Part shown: positions 34,183-41,842 of the stretch, one piece after another
Layout: each line of letters starts with the position of its first letter
Position numbering within the stretch: position 1 is the first letter of the stretch
Position numbers and translations under genes: made by a program
Notes under the pieces: model-generated
What the model was told of the DNA's origin: nothing
The model's input: the letters and a program-made list of their open reading frames with translations, nothing else
Databases searched by the model: none
Assembly (NCBI GenBank): GCA_016721925.1
Contig: JADKHE010000013.1
Coordinates: 186,001-250,000, forward strand
Length of the DNA stretch: 64,000 nucleotides
Direction of reading: 5' to 3'
Source of the DNA: Candidatus Skiveiella danica
Lineage (GTDB): Bacteria; Pseudomonadota; Gammaproteobacteria; Burkholderiales; Burkholderiaceae_C

Positions 34183-34632
34183 ATGAACTGGGACTACGCC
34201 AATCCCTTCACCCGGCCGGCCATGCCGCGGCCCGAAGACATCGACGGCCTGAACCACACCAACAATGCGGTGTACGTGCAGTGGTGCGAGAAAACCGGCT
34301 GGGCGCATTCCGAGGCCCTGGGCCTGAGCCTGCAGGACTACCAGCGGCTGGACCGTGCCATGGCCATCCGCCGCGGCGAATACGACTACCTGCTGCCCAC
34401 GCAGCTCGGCGAGGCGCTGACCCTGGCCACCTGGCTCACCGCCAGCGACGGCAAGCTGACCATGGAGCGGCGCTTTCAGCTGATTCGCGACCATGACCAG
34501 GCCACCGTCCTGCGCGGGCGCTGGGAGCTGGTCTGTATCGAACTCTCCAGCGGACGGGCACGGCGCATGCCGTCGGAGTTCTGCCAGGTCTATCTCCCTG
34601 TGATGGCGACCCGGTCGGTATCAAATCCATAG
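34183..34632 (+). CDS. Acyl-CoA thioesterase, 4HBT hot-dog fold
   Basis: 149 aa. The hot-dog signature RPEDIDGLNHTNNAVYVQWC has the catalytic Asp and the NHTNN turn, followed by the EALGLSLQDYQRLDRAMAI helix and the FQLIRDHDQATVLRGRWELV strands. Hydrolyses acyl-CoA thioesters, in the YbgC/FcbC/4HBT group. Starts 15 nt after the lipoprotein gene. The TAG stop at 34630-34632 is part of repeat copy D, so the repeat has set its C-terminus (RSVSNP). Confidence 0.9.
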   Translation: MNWDYANPFTRPAMPRPEDIDGLNHTNNAVYVQWCEKTGWAHSEALGLSLQDYQRLDRAMAIRRGEYDYLLPTQLGEALTLATWLTASDGKLTMERRFQLIRDHDQATVLRGRWELVCIELSSGRARRMPSEFCQVYLPVMATRSVSNP

Positions 34633-34683
34633 CACATCAGGACCACCCGACGCTGGGAAGTGGCCGAAAAACATGAAAATCAG
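34617..34683 (+). repeat. Dispersed intergenic repeat, copy D
   Basis: Core 34629-34658: ATAGC, 8 nt, ACCACCCGACGCTGGGA, then AGTGGCCGAAAAACATGAAA. Its left end overlaps the last codons and stop of the thioesterase gene; the TAG inside ATAGC is the stop codon. Confidence 0.85.
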
Positions 34684-34849
34684 GGGCCGCATGCCGGTCA
34701 GGACGACCAAGGCGCCCCCGCTTCTTGCAAGAGCGGTTCCTCTAATAGTTCTCCAGGTGACAGCTCCCCCCGGCCACACGGGTAGAGAATGTCTGGATCG
34801 CGCAAGGAGCCAGCGGGAGCGCGGCGCGCAGAACACAGACAGGAGACCC

Positions 34850-36328
34850 ATGAAATCCAGGAAAACCGTCGCACAGCAGAAACTGGTCGATCAGGCGACC
34901 GACTACAGCACCTGGCGTGCGCAGTCGATGGTGCTGGACACGCTGGAAGGCCTGGACGGCTGGAAGAACAACCCGGTCTCTCGCAATTACCAGCACAAGC
35001 TGATCCAGCAGCGCCTGATCAACCTGCGCGCCTGGCGCAAGGCCGGCGACTGGCCGCAGCTGATCTTCAGCCTGCGCGAGGGCTTGCACCGCAACCTGGG
35101 CAACCTGGCCAATCCCGAGCTCTACAAGCATTCGCACGTCGGCACCAAGCTGCTGATCGACGACTACATCTCCGAGGTCACCTCGCTGCTGAACCACCTG
35201 TGCGACCACGACATCCCCGAACTGCCCTATGCGCAGAAGCTGATGTTCTTCCGCCATACCGGGCAGAGCTTCGGCCGCTCGGCGCTGATGCTCAGCGGCG
35301 GCGCGAACATGGGCATGTTCCACTTCGGCGTGGTCAAGGCCCTGCGCGAGCAGAACCTGCTGCCGCGCGTGATCTCGGGCTCCAGCGCCGGGTCGGTGGT
35401 CGCCGCGTTCCTGGGCACGCACAAGGACAGCGAACTCGACGCGCTGATCCGCGGCGAGGACATGGACCTGCACGTCTGGCGTCGCCTGAAGCCCAGCGAG
35501 ATGCTGCGCCAGAAGTCGATCATGGACATCCGCGAGCTGGAGCGTTTCCTTCGCGAGAGCCTCGGTGAAACCACCTTCGAAGAAGCCTTCAAGCGCACCA
35601 AGCGCATCATCAACATCACCGTCTCGCCGGTGGACAAGAACCAGCATTCCCGGCTGTTGAACTACCTCACCACCCCGCACCTGCTGGTCTGGAGCGCGGT
35701 GCTGGCCTCGTGTTCGGTGCCGGGCCTGTTCCCGCCCGTGAAGCTGATGACCAAGGACCGCCTGGGGCACGAGAAGCCGTACATGGCATCGATCCGCTGG
35801 GTCGACGGCGCGATCGAGAGCGATCTGCCGGCGCAGCGACTGGGCGAGCTGTACAACGTGAACCACCGCATCGTCAGCCAGACCAACCCGCATGTGCTGC
35901 CCTTCATTTCCAACCAGACCCGCAAGGAGGGCTGGCGCCTGTTCCTCACCGACATGGTCAAGGGTGAGGTCAAGTACCGCAGCAAGCAGCTGATGCAGCT
36001 GGCCTCCTACGGCATCGACCGCGGCATCGTCAAGACGCTGCTCGAAGGCGCGATCGCGGTGGTCGAGCAGCAGTACTACGGCGACGTCACCATCCACCCG
36101 CCGGTGCGCCTGCGCGACTACCAGCGTGTGCTCGGCGACCTGTCGAAAGAAGAGTTCCAGCAATGGGTGCGCGCCGGCGAGCGCGCCACTTGGCCCAAGA
36201 TCGCCATGATCCGCGACCAGACCATCATCGGGCAGACGCTGGAAGACTGCATCATCCGCCTGAAGAAGCAGCGCGGGCGCGCCATGGGCGCAAGCGACGC
36301 GCCGGCGCCGGTGCGCCGCGTGGCCTGA
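34850..36328 (+). CDS. Patatin-like phospholipase with N-terminal DUF3336 domain
   Basis: 492 aa. Residues ~1-130 are DUF3336 (DYSTWRAQSMVLDTLEGLDG, HKLIQQRLINLR, EGLHRNLGNLANPELY), as in the yeast Tgl3/4/5 triacylglycerol lipases. The patatin domain follows: oxyanion loop LSGGANMGMFHFGVVKALRE, nucleophile GSSAGSVVAAF (~183) and catalytic Asp in WVDGAIESDLP (~323). Start at 34850 is chosen for its AGGAG; upstream in-frame extension has no support. A role in storage-lipid turnover alongside the WS/DGAT gene at 54650 is plausible. Confidence 0.9.
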   Translation: MKSRKTVAQQKLVDQATDYSTWRAQSMVLDTLEGLDGWKNNPVSRNYQHKLIQQRLINLRAWRKAGDWPQLIFSLREGLHRNLGNLANPELYKHSHVGTKLLIDDYISEVTSLLNHLCDHDIPELPYAQKLMFFRHTGQSFGRSALMLSGGANMGMFHFGVVKALREQNLLPRVISGSSAGSVVAAFLGTHKDSELDALIRGEDMDLHVWRRLKPSEMLRQKSIMDIRELERFLRESLGETTFEEAFKRTKRIINITVSPVDKNQHSRLLNYLTTPHLLVWSAVLASCSVPGLFPPVKLMTKDRLGHEKPYMASIRWVDGAIESDLPAQRLGELYNVNHRIVSQTNPHVLPFISNQTRKEGWRLFLTDMVKGEVKYRSKQLMQLASYGIDRGIVKTLLEGAIAVVEQQYYGDVTIHPPVRLRDYQRVLGDLSKEEFQQWVRAGERATWPKIAMIRDQTIIGQTLEDCIIRLKKQRGRAMGASDAPAPVRRVA

Positions 36329-36413
36329 GCGCGCCGCAGCGCTTGCGCAAGTGCGCCTGCGTCGCCGATGATGCGGGTTCCGTGGAACCCACGACCCGGC
36401 GGCAACGCAAGCC

Positions 36414-38288
36414 ATGTTTTCCAAGAGAACCCCGAAAAAATTCAAGGCCCTGGAGCCCTTTGCCGCCCAGGTCCGCAAGCCTGACGCCGCGCTGGCCGAC
36501 ATCCGCAACGGCGACCACGTCTTCGTCGGCACCGGTTGCGCCGCGCCGCAGACCCTGCTGAAGGCGCTGGACGCCTTGCCGGTGGTGCCGGCCGACCTGG
36601 AGCTGCTGCACTTCTTCACGATCAACGCCTTCGAGCGCAACGCGGAAGATCACATCACGACGCGCTTTCGGCACCGCGTCTTCTTTGTCGGCACCGACAT
36701 GCGCGGCGCCGTGAAGCAGGGCCTGGTGGAGTACGTGCCGATGTCGGCCGCCCGCGTGCCAGAGATGATCGAGCGCGGGCGCATCCGGGTGGATGTGGCG
36801 CTGATCCAGGTCTCCCTGCCCGACGAATTCGGCTACGTGAGCCTGGGCGTTTCGGTGGACATCATCCCCGCCGCCGTGGCGCGGGCGCGGCTGGTGATCG
36901 CCGAGGTGAACCCGGCCATGCCGCGCAGCATGGGCGACTCCACGCTGCATGTCAGCCGCATTCACCACCTGGTGCCGGTGGACGTGCCGGTGACCGAGCT
37001 GGGCCGCGAACCGGCCCAGGAGGAGGCGGTGCAGCGCATCGCCCGCTACATCGCCGGCATCATCGAGGACGGCTCCACGCTGCAGGTCGGTCTCGGCAAG
37101 CTGGCGCACGAAGCGCTGCAGTACGTCACCGACCGCAAGGATCTGGGCATCCATTCCGAGGTGGTGTCCGACGCGATCCTGCCGCTGCTGGAGCACGGCT
37201 GCCTGACCGGCGCGCGCAAGACCAGCCAGCCGTTCAAGATCGTCACCAGCATGGCGCTGGGCTCGCGCGCGCTGTACGACCTGATCGACCGCAACCCGCT
37301 CTTCGTGTTCCAGCCGATCGACGTCGTCTGCAACCCGGCCACCATCGCCGCGCAGCACAAGATGGTGTCCATCGGCCAGGCCTTTGCCATCGACCTGACG
37401 GGCCAGGCCTGCGTGGACCAGTTCGACGGCGAGTTCTATGGCGGCATCGGCGTGCAGGAGGAGTTCCTGAGCGGCGCCTCGCGCTCGCGCGGGGGCAAGC
37501 CGATCCTGTGCATGACCTCGACCACGGATGACGGCGCGACCTCGCGCATCCGTGCGGCGCTGCTGGCGGGGGAAGCCGCCACCATTGCGCGCACCGACGT
37601 GCATTACGTGGTCACCGAGTACGGCATCGCCTACCTGTTCGGCAAGTCGATCCGACAGCGCGCCACGGCGCTGATCGAACTGGCGCACCCGAAGTTCCGC
37701 CCTGAGCTGTTCGCGCAGGCGCAGGCACTGGGCTACCTGCCGCCCGAGCAGACGCTGCAGAACCTGCGTGCCTACCCGGTCGAGGAGGAGCTGACCATCA
37801 CGCTCAAGGACGGGCGTGTCGTGATGCTGCGCCCGGCGCAATCCAGCGACGCGCAGGGCATTCGCGAGCTGTTCCACCACCTGAGCGAGGCCGACGTGTA
37901 CACGCGCTTTTTTCGCGGGGTGCGCGGGCTGTCCGACATCGAGGTGCAGCGCCTGTGCAACCTCAACTACGAGAACGAGGTGGCTTTCGTGGCCACCACG
38001 GGCAGCCGCGAGGAAGGGCAGATCGTGGGGCAGGCGTGCTACTTCATCAACCCGACGACCAACCTGGGCGAGACCGCCTTCATGGTGCACCCCGAGTGGC
38101 AGGGCTGCGGCCTGGGCAGTGCGCTGCAGGCGTGCATGACGAACCATGCCAAACGACGCGGGCTGCGCGGCTTCGTGGCCGACATCCTGCCCGGAAACGA
38201 CCGCATGTTGCGCCTGGCTCGCAACGGCGGCACGCGGGTGCAGACGCAACGCGACCGCGACTCGGTGCAGATCACGACGCTGTTCTGA
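36414..38288 (+). CDS. Acetyl-CoA hydrolase/CoA-transferase family enzyme fused to a GNAT domain
   Basis: 624 aa. Residues ~25-430 are class I CoA-transferase-like (acetyl-CoA hydrolase family): VFVGTGCAAPQTLLKAL, DVALIQVSLPDEFGYVSLGV, LQVGLGKLAHEAL, HSEVVSDAILPLLEHG and VTEYGIAYLFGKSIRQRA. The Glu-type catalytic region lies in DGEFYGGIG. Residues ~455-615 are a GNAT acetyltransferase (VMLRPAQSSDAQGIRELFHH, FMVHPEWQGCGLGSALQACM). Probably moves CoA between acetate or other short acids, with the GNAT part possibly regulating by lysine acetylation. Convergent with the dehydrogenase gene, 9 nt apart. Confidence 0.9.
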   Translation: MFSKRTPKKFKALEPFAAQVRKPDAALADIRNGDHVFVGTGCAAPQTLLKALDALPVVPADLELLHFFTINAFERNAEDHITTRFRHRVFFVGTDMRGAVKQGLVEYVPMSAARVPEMIERGRIRVDVALIQVSLPDEFGYVSLGVSVDIIPAAVARARLVIAEVNPAMPRSMGDSTLHVSRIHHLVPVDVPVTELGREPAQEEAVQRIARYIAGIIEDGSTLQVGLGKLAHEALQYVTDRKDLGIHSEVVSDAILPLLEHGCLTGARKTSQPFKIVTSMALGSRALYDLIDRNPLFVFQPIDVVCNPATIAAQHKMVSIGQAFAIDLTGQACVDQFDGEFYGGIGVQEEFLSGASRSRGGKPILCMTSTTDDGATSRIRAALLAGEAATIARTDVHYVVTEYGIAYLFGKSIRQRATALIELAHPKFRPELFAQAQALGYLPPEQTLQNLRAYPVEEELTITLKDGRVVMLRPAQSSDAQGIRELFHHLSEADVYTRFFRGVRGLSDIEVQRLCNLNYENEVAFVATTGSREEGQIVGQACYFINPTTNLGETAFMVHPEWQGCGLGSALQACMTNHAKRRGLRGFVADILPGNDRMLRLARNGGTRVQTQRDRDSVQITTLF

Positions 38289-38297
38289 CGCGCCGGC

Positions 38298-39344
38298 TCA
38301 CCCGTTGCGGATGCGGCTCACCAGGGCCTGCGTGAACTGTGCCGTGCTGGCGCTGCCGCCCAGGTCGCCGGTGCGCACCTGGTCGATGTTGAGCGTCTGG
38401 TCGATCGCGGTGCGCAACCGGGTGGCCTGCTGCGTCAGCTTGCAGTGGTCCAGCATCATGGCGGCGGCCAGCATCAGCGCGATCGGGTTCGCGATGCCCT
38501 TGCCGGCGATGTCCGGCGCCGAGCCGTGCACGGCCTCGAAGATCGCCGCGTCGGCACCGATGTTGGCGCCCGGCGCCATGCCCAGCCCGCCCACCAGCCC
38601 GGCCACCAGGTCGGACAGGATGTCGCCGAACAGGTTGGTCGTGACCAGCATGTCGAACTGCCAGGGGTTGAGCACCAGCTTCATCGCGCAGGCGTCGATG
38701 ATCACGGTGTCGAGCTCGAACTGGCCCTTGTACTTGCGCTCGTACAGCTCCAGGCCGGTCTCCAGGAAGATGCCGGTCAGCGCCTTCATGATGTTGGCCT
38801 TGTGCACGATCGTCACCTTCTTGCGCCCGGTCAGCACGGCGTGGTCGAAGGCGAACTCCAGCAGCCGGCGGCTGCCGGCGCGGGTGTTGATGCCGGTGGC
38901 CATGGCCACGGCATGCGGGTCGTCATCGATCTTCACGTAGTGCTCGTGGCCGATGTACAGGCCTTCGAGGTTCTCGCGCACCACCACCAGATCGACCTTG
39001 TCAAAGCGACCGCCGGGGATGATGGTGCGCGCCGGGCGCAGGTTGGCGTAGAGCTGGAACTCCTCGCGCAGGCGCACGTTGGACGAACGGTAGCCCCCGC
39101 CCGAGGGCGTCTCCAGCGGGCCCTTCAGCGCCAGGCGCGTGCGCCGGATGCTCTCCAGCGTGGCCGGCGGCAGCGGGTCGCCGGAGGCCTTGACGCCGCC
39201 GAGGCCGGCGATCTGGCGGTCCCAGTCGAACGGCGCCTGCAGCGCATCGAGCGCGGCCAGGGTGGCGTCGACGATCTCTTCGCCGATCCCGTCACCGGGG
39301 ATGAGCGTGGCGGGAATGCGGGGGGTGGCAGCAGGCTGGGTCAT
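38298..39344 (-). CDS. NAD-dependent isocitrate/isopropylmalate dehydrogenase family enzyme
   Basis: 348 aa. Decarboxylating beta-hydroxyacid dehydrogenase: N-terminal ATLIPGDGIGEEI, substrate-binding SSNVRLREEFQLYANLRPAR, VVVRENLEGLYIGHEHY, the catalytic Lys in VHKANIMK and the metal/cofactor part TNLFGDILSDLVAGLVGGLG. Single-domain ~350-residue length and EGLYIG favour NAD-isocitrate dehydrogenase over LeuB, but tartrate or homoisocitrate enzymes are close relatives. Its leader is 93 nt downstream of the stop of the nuclease-fold gene. Confidence 0.88.
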   Translation of the reverse strand: MTQPAATPRIPATLIPGDGIGEEIVDATLAALDALQAPFDWDRQIAGLGGVKASGDPLPPATLESIRRTRLALKGPLETPSGGGYRSSNVRLREEFQLYANLRPARTIIPGGRFDKVDLVVVRENLEGLYIGHEHYVKIDDDPHAVAMATGINTRAGSRRLLEFAFDHAVLTGRKKVTIVHKANIMKALTGIFLETGLELYERKYKGQFELDTVIIDACAMKLVLNPWQFDMLVTTNLFGDILSDLVAGLVGGLGMAPGANIGADAAIFEAVHGSAPDIAGKGIANPIALMLAAAMMLDHCKLTQQATRLRTAIDQTLNIDQVRTGDLGGSASTAQFTQALVSRIRNG

Positions 39345-39437
39345 GGCAGGATTCCCTGTTTGGGCGCCGTCAATCGGCGCCCTTCACTGCCATCATAGAC
39401 CCCAGGATTGCCCGGACCTGACAGCCGGGCGGCCGTC

Positions 39438-40433
39438 TCAAAGAAGCGTCTGCAGATGGGTCTTCAGCGAGCCCAGACTGACGAAGGTGAGGTCGTACAT
39501 GCTGTTGAGCCCGGCCGCCTGCGCATCGGTCAAATCGGTGGCACAGACGATGAAACGGCCCCGTTCGATGCCCAGCCGGCGCTTGAGCCGCAGGTACTTT
39601 TCGATGTCCCGACGGAACTCGCCCGATTTGCACTCGATGCAGATCGGCGGCTGGCCGTCCGGCAGGAAGACCACATCCAGCTCGTGGAGGTCTTCGTTGG
39701 GGAACGTCACCTGGACACCCCGCGCGCAGGAAAATCCCCGGCCGCGGCCCTGCACCAGCGTCAGCAGCTCGATGAAGGCATACCACTCCAGCCAGCCGCC
39801 TTCGAAAAACAGGCGTACGGCGGGCGCCTGCTGCAGGTTGAGACGCACGATCTTTTCCGGCTTCTGATAGACGTAACGCGAAAAGAACGTGTAGCTGTGG
39901 AGCTTGCGGCATAGGTTGTTCACCGCCTGAGCGTCCTTCTGGCTCAACCCCCCGAGCTCCAGGTTCAACGCGGAAAAACTCTTGCGGTAAGCCGAACGCA
40001 CGCGCTCGATCAGCTCCGCGAACAGCTCGTACCCATCACCAATGGCCTTGGCCGCCTCGTCAAAAAAGCCGGTGGTATCGACGGCTCTGAAGTCAAAACT
40101 GGCCTGAATCTGGCGGGTCGCCAGCCAAGCTTGGAGCGGCTGGTGCTGGGCAGCCGTCGCCAGCGCATCGGTATTGAAGGCATCGCCGGTCAGTGGCCCC
40201 GGACTGGCTGCTGTGGTGGGTGTCGTTGCGGCATCGGTGGGCGTCTCCGCTTCTTTGAGGGCGGCCACCTCGCGCAGCGCCGCGAAATAGCGCTCCACCA
40301 GCTTCTCGACGTAAAACACTGTCCCGTAGACCGTGCTGGCGGTGCCGCACTTGCCACAGGGCACCCTGGCGCCCACCGCACTGACAGCATCTTCTGAAAC
40401 GAAGCCGCACTGGTTACACCGGTAGATTCCCAT
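39438..40433 (-). CDS. Zinc-ribbon protein with C-terminal PD-(D/E)XK nuclease-like domain
   Basis: 331 aa from ATG 40433. Residues ~4-35 form a zinc ribbon with two CxxC knuckles (YRCNQCGFV and VPCGKCGT). A Thr/Ala/Pro-rich linker (~60-85) and a helical middle (DGYELFAELIERVRSAYRKS) follow. Residues ~205-331 have the restriction-fold core LHELDVVFLPDGQPPICIEC plus KSGEF: the Asp, then the E-x-K pair in IECKSG. The tail FIVCATDLTDAQ resembles Card1/DUF1887-type domains. Could be a DNA repair, defence or RNA-cleaving enzyme; no defence genes are adjacent. The product family is not one I can name. Confidence 0.75.
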   Translation of the reverse strand: MGIYRCNQCGFVSEDAVSAVGARVPCGKCGTASTVYGTVFYVEKLVERYFAALREVAALKEAETPTDAATTPTTAASPGPLTGDAFNTDALATAAQHQPLQAWLATRQIQASFDFRAVDTTGFFDEAAKAIGDGYELFAELIERVRSAYRKSFSALNLELGGLSQKDAQAVNNLCRKLHSYTFFSRYVYQKPEKIVRLNLQQAPAVRLFFEGGWLEWYAFIELLTLVQGRGRGFSCARGVQVTFPNEDLHELDVVFLPDGQPPICIECKSGEFRRDIEKYLRLKRRLGIERGRFIVCATDLTDAQAAGLNSMYDLTFVSLGSLKTHLQTLL

Positions 40434-40608
40434 CCCTGTCGTTCCCTGGTTTATTCTGGACGTTGCGCCGGGCCGAAGCACGAGCCGGCGCCGGGCGGGT
40501 TTTGCATCAAATTGTAGGGTCCGCGCCATGGTCACCCAAGCGCAAGATTTGCGGCCCAGCGCTTGAACGTCGACGCCGGGGCTGCGGACAGCTGAAGGGC
40601 CGGCGGAG

Positions 40609-41673
40609 CTACGGCCTCGCCCGCAAGAAGGCGCCAATCTCTCGGAGCGCTTCCTGCCCCTCGGGCAGATCGGGGTGAAACAGCTGCCAGACGTGGACCA
40701 TGTGGGGCCAGGTCTGCAGGGTGGCGGGGGAGCCGGCGGCGACGGCCTTGTTGACGTAGCGGCGTGCGTCATCGAACAGCATCTCGGCCTCGCTGGCCTG
40801 CACCAGCACCGGCGGCAGGCCGGACAGGTCGCCAAAGACGGGGGACACCACCGGATGGCAGGGCCGCCGGCGGCTTTGGGCCCAGCCGCCCCACAGCAGC
40901 ACCGTGCGGGGAATCCTGGCCAACGCCTTGAACAGGGGGCCCAGCATCGGATCGGTTTCGAGATTGCCCTTCAGGCTCGGGCTGCCCAGGGTGGCGTCGG
41001 TCGCCGGCGACAGCGCCACCGCCGCATCGGGGGCGCGCAAGCCCTGGTCGCGCAACCAGGCGATCAGCGACAGCGTGAGGTTGCCGCCGGCCGAGTCGCC
41101 CGCCACAAACATCGCCCGGGCTGGCGCTGCGCCTTCGGGCCCGTGGTCCGTCATCCAGCGCCAGGCGGTGCGGCAATCCTCGATGCCGGCCATGCGCGGG
41201 TGCTCGGGCATCAGGCGGTAGTCGATCGCCAGCACGGCGGCGTCGGCCACCTCCGAAAACTTGGCGGTCAGGCGCCGGTGACTGGTCGGGCTGCCCATGG
41301 TCCAGGCACCGCCGTGGATGTACAGCAAACGGCGCTCGGGGTCGGCATTCGGCGCCAGGACCCACTCGCCCGGTACGCCGCCGGCGTCGGCCGGGATGAT
41401 GCGCACCGAGGGATCGTCCAGCGGAAACGCGGTGTCCATGTACCGGCGCAGCCAGGCCAGGTGCTGGCGGCGCGGCACGCTTTTCAATGCCGCGGAAATA
41501 CCACCCAGCGAACTCACCAGCGCCCCATGCTCGGCACTGGGCGGCCGGTCCACGCCGTGCCGCTGGCCCACGGGCCCGTCGAAGGCGCGCAGGTCCGGCC
41601 CGCGCAGGAAAAAGATCTGGAACAACCCGAGCACCGCCAAGACGGCGACGACCGCGATAAGGAATTCGGTCAA
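40609..41673 (-). CDS. Alpha/beta hydrolase of the hormone-sensitive-lipase family, membrane anchored
   Basis: 354 aa. Residues 4-24 are one membrane helix (FLIAVVAVLAVLGLFQIFF). HSL motifs: oxyanion HGG in LLYIHGGAWTMGSP, nucleophile in FVAGDSAGGNLTLSL, Asp region VQASEAEMLFDDAR and His in HMVHVW. All catalytic residues are present. The start is TTG 41673, supported by GGAG seven nt upstream; no ATG gives the helix. Carboxylesterase or lipase acting at the inner membrane. Confidence 0.88.
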   Translation of the reverse strand: MTEFLIAVVAVLAVLGLFQIFFLRGPDLRAFDGPVGQRHGVDRPPSAEHGALVSSLGGISAALKSVPRRQHLAWLRRYMDTAFPLDDPSVRIIPADAGGVPGEWVLAPNADPERRLLYIHGGAWTMGSPTSHRRLTAKFSEVADAAVLAIDYRLMPEHPRMAGIEDCRTAWRWMTDHGPEGAAPARAMFVAGDSAGGNLTLSLIAWLRDQGLRAPDAAVALSPATDATLGSPSLKGNLETDPMLGPLFKALARIPRTVLLWGGWAQSRRRPCHPVVSPVFGDLSGLPPVLVQASEAEMLFDDARRYVNKAVAAGSPATLQTWPHMVHVWQLFHPDLPEGQEALREIGAFLRARP

Positions 41674-41775
41674 TGTGTTCTCCGGTACGAAGTCCGCACG
41701 CCCCGATGGACGCGCCAGTGCATCTTAGCGAGCGGTGCCGTGGGTGTCTGCCACGCGCGGGACTGCGCCTGGTTA

Positions 41776-41842
41776 ACTACAGAATTGATAGCTTAATATG
41801 ACCATCCGGCGATGGGATGATGCCGAAAATCATCAAAATCCG
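41776..41842 (+). repeat. Dispersed intergenic repeat, copy E
   Basis: Core 41788-41817: ATAGC, 8 nt, ACCATCCGGCGATGGGA. The right end runs into the 3' end of the minus-strand GT39 gene and contributes its last codons and stop. Confidence 0.85.

Noticed and set aside
36252..38249. A 665-codon minus-strand frame opposite the CoA-transferase/GNAT fusion
   Set aside because: No motif, and the opposite strand encodes two well-defined domains.
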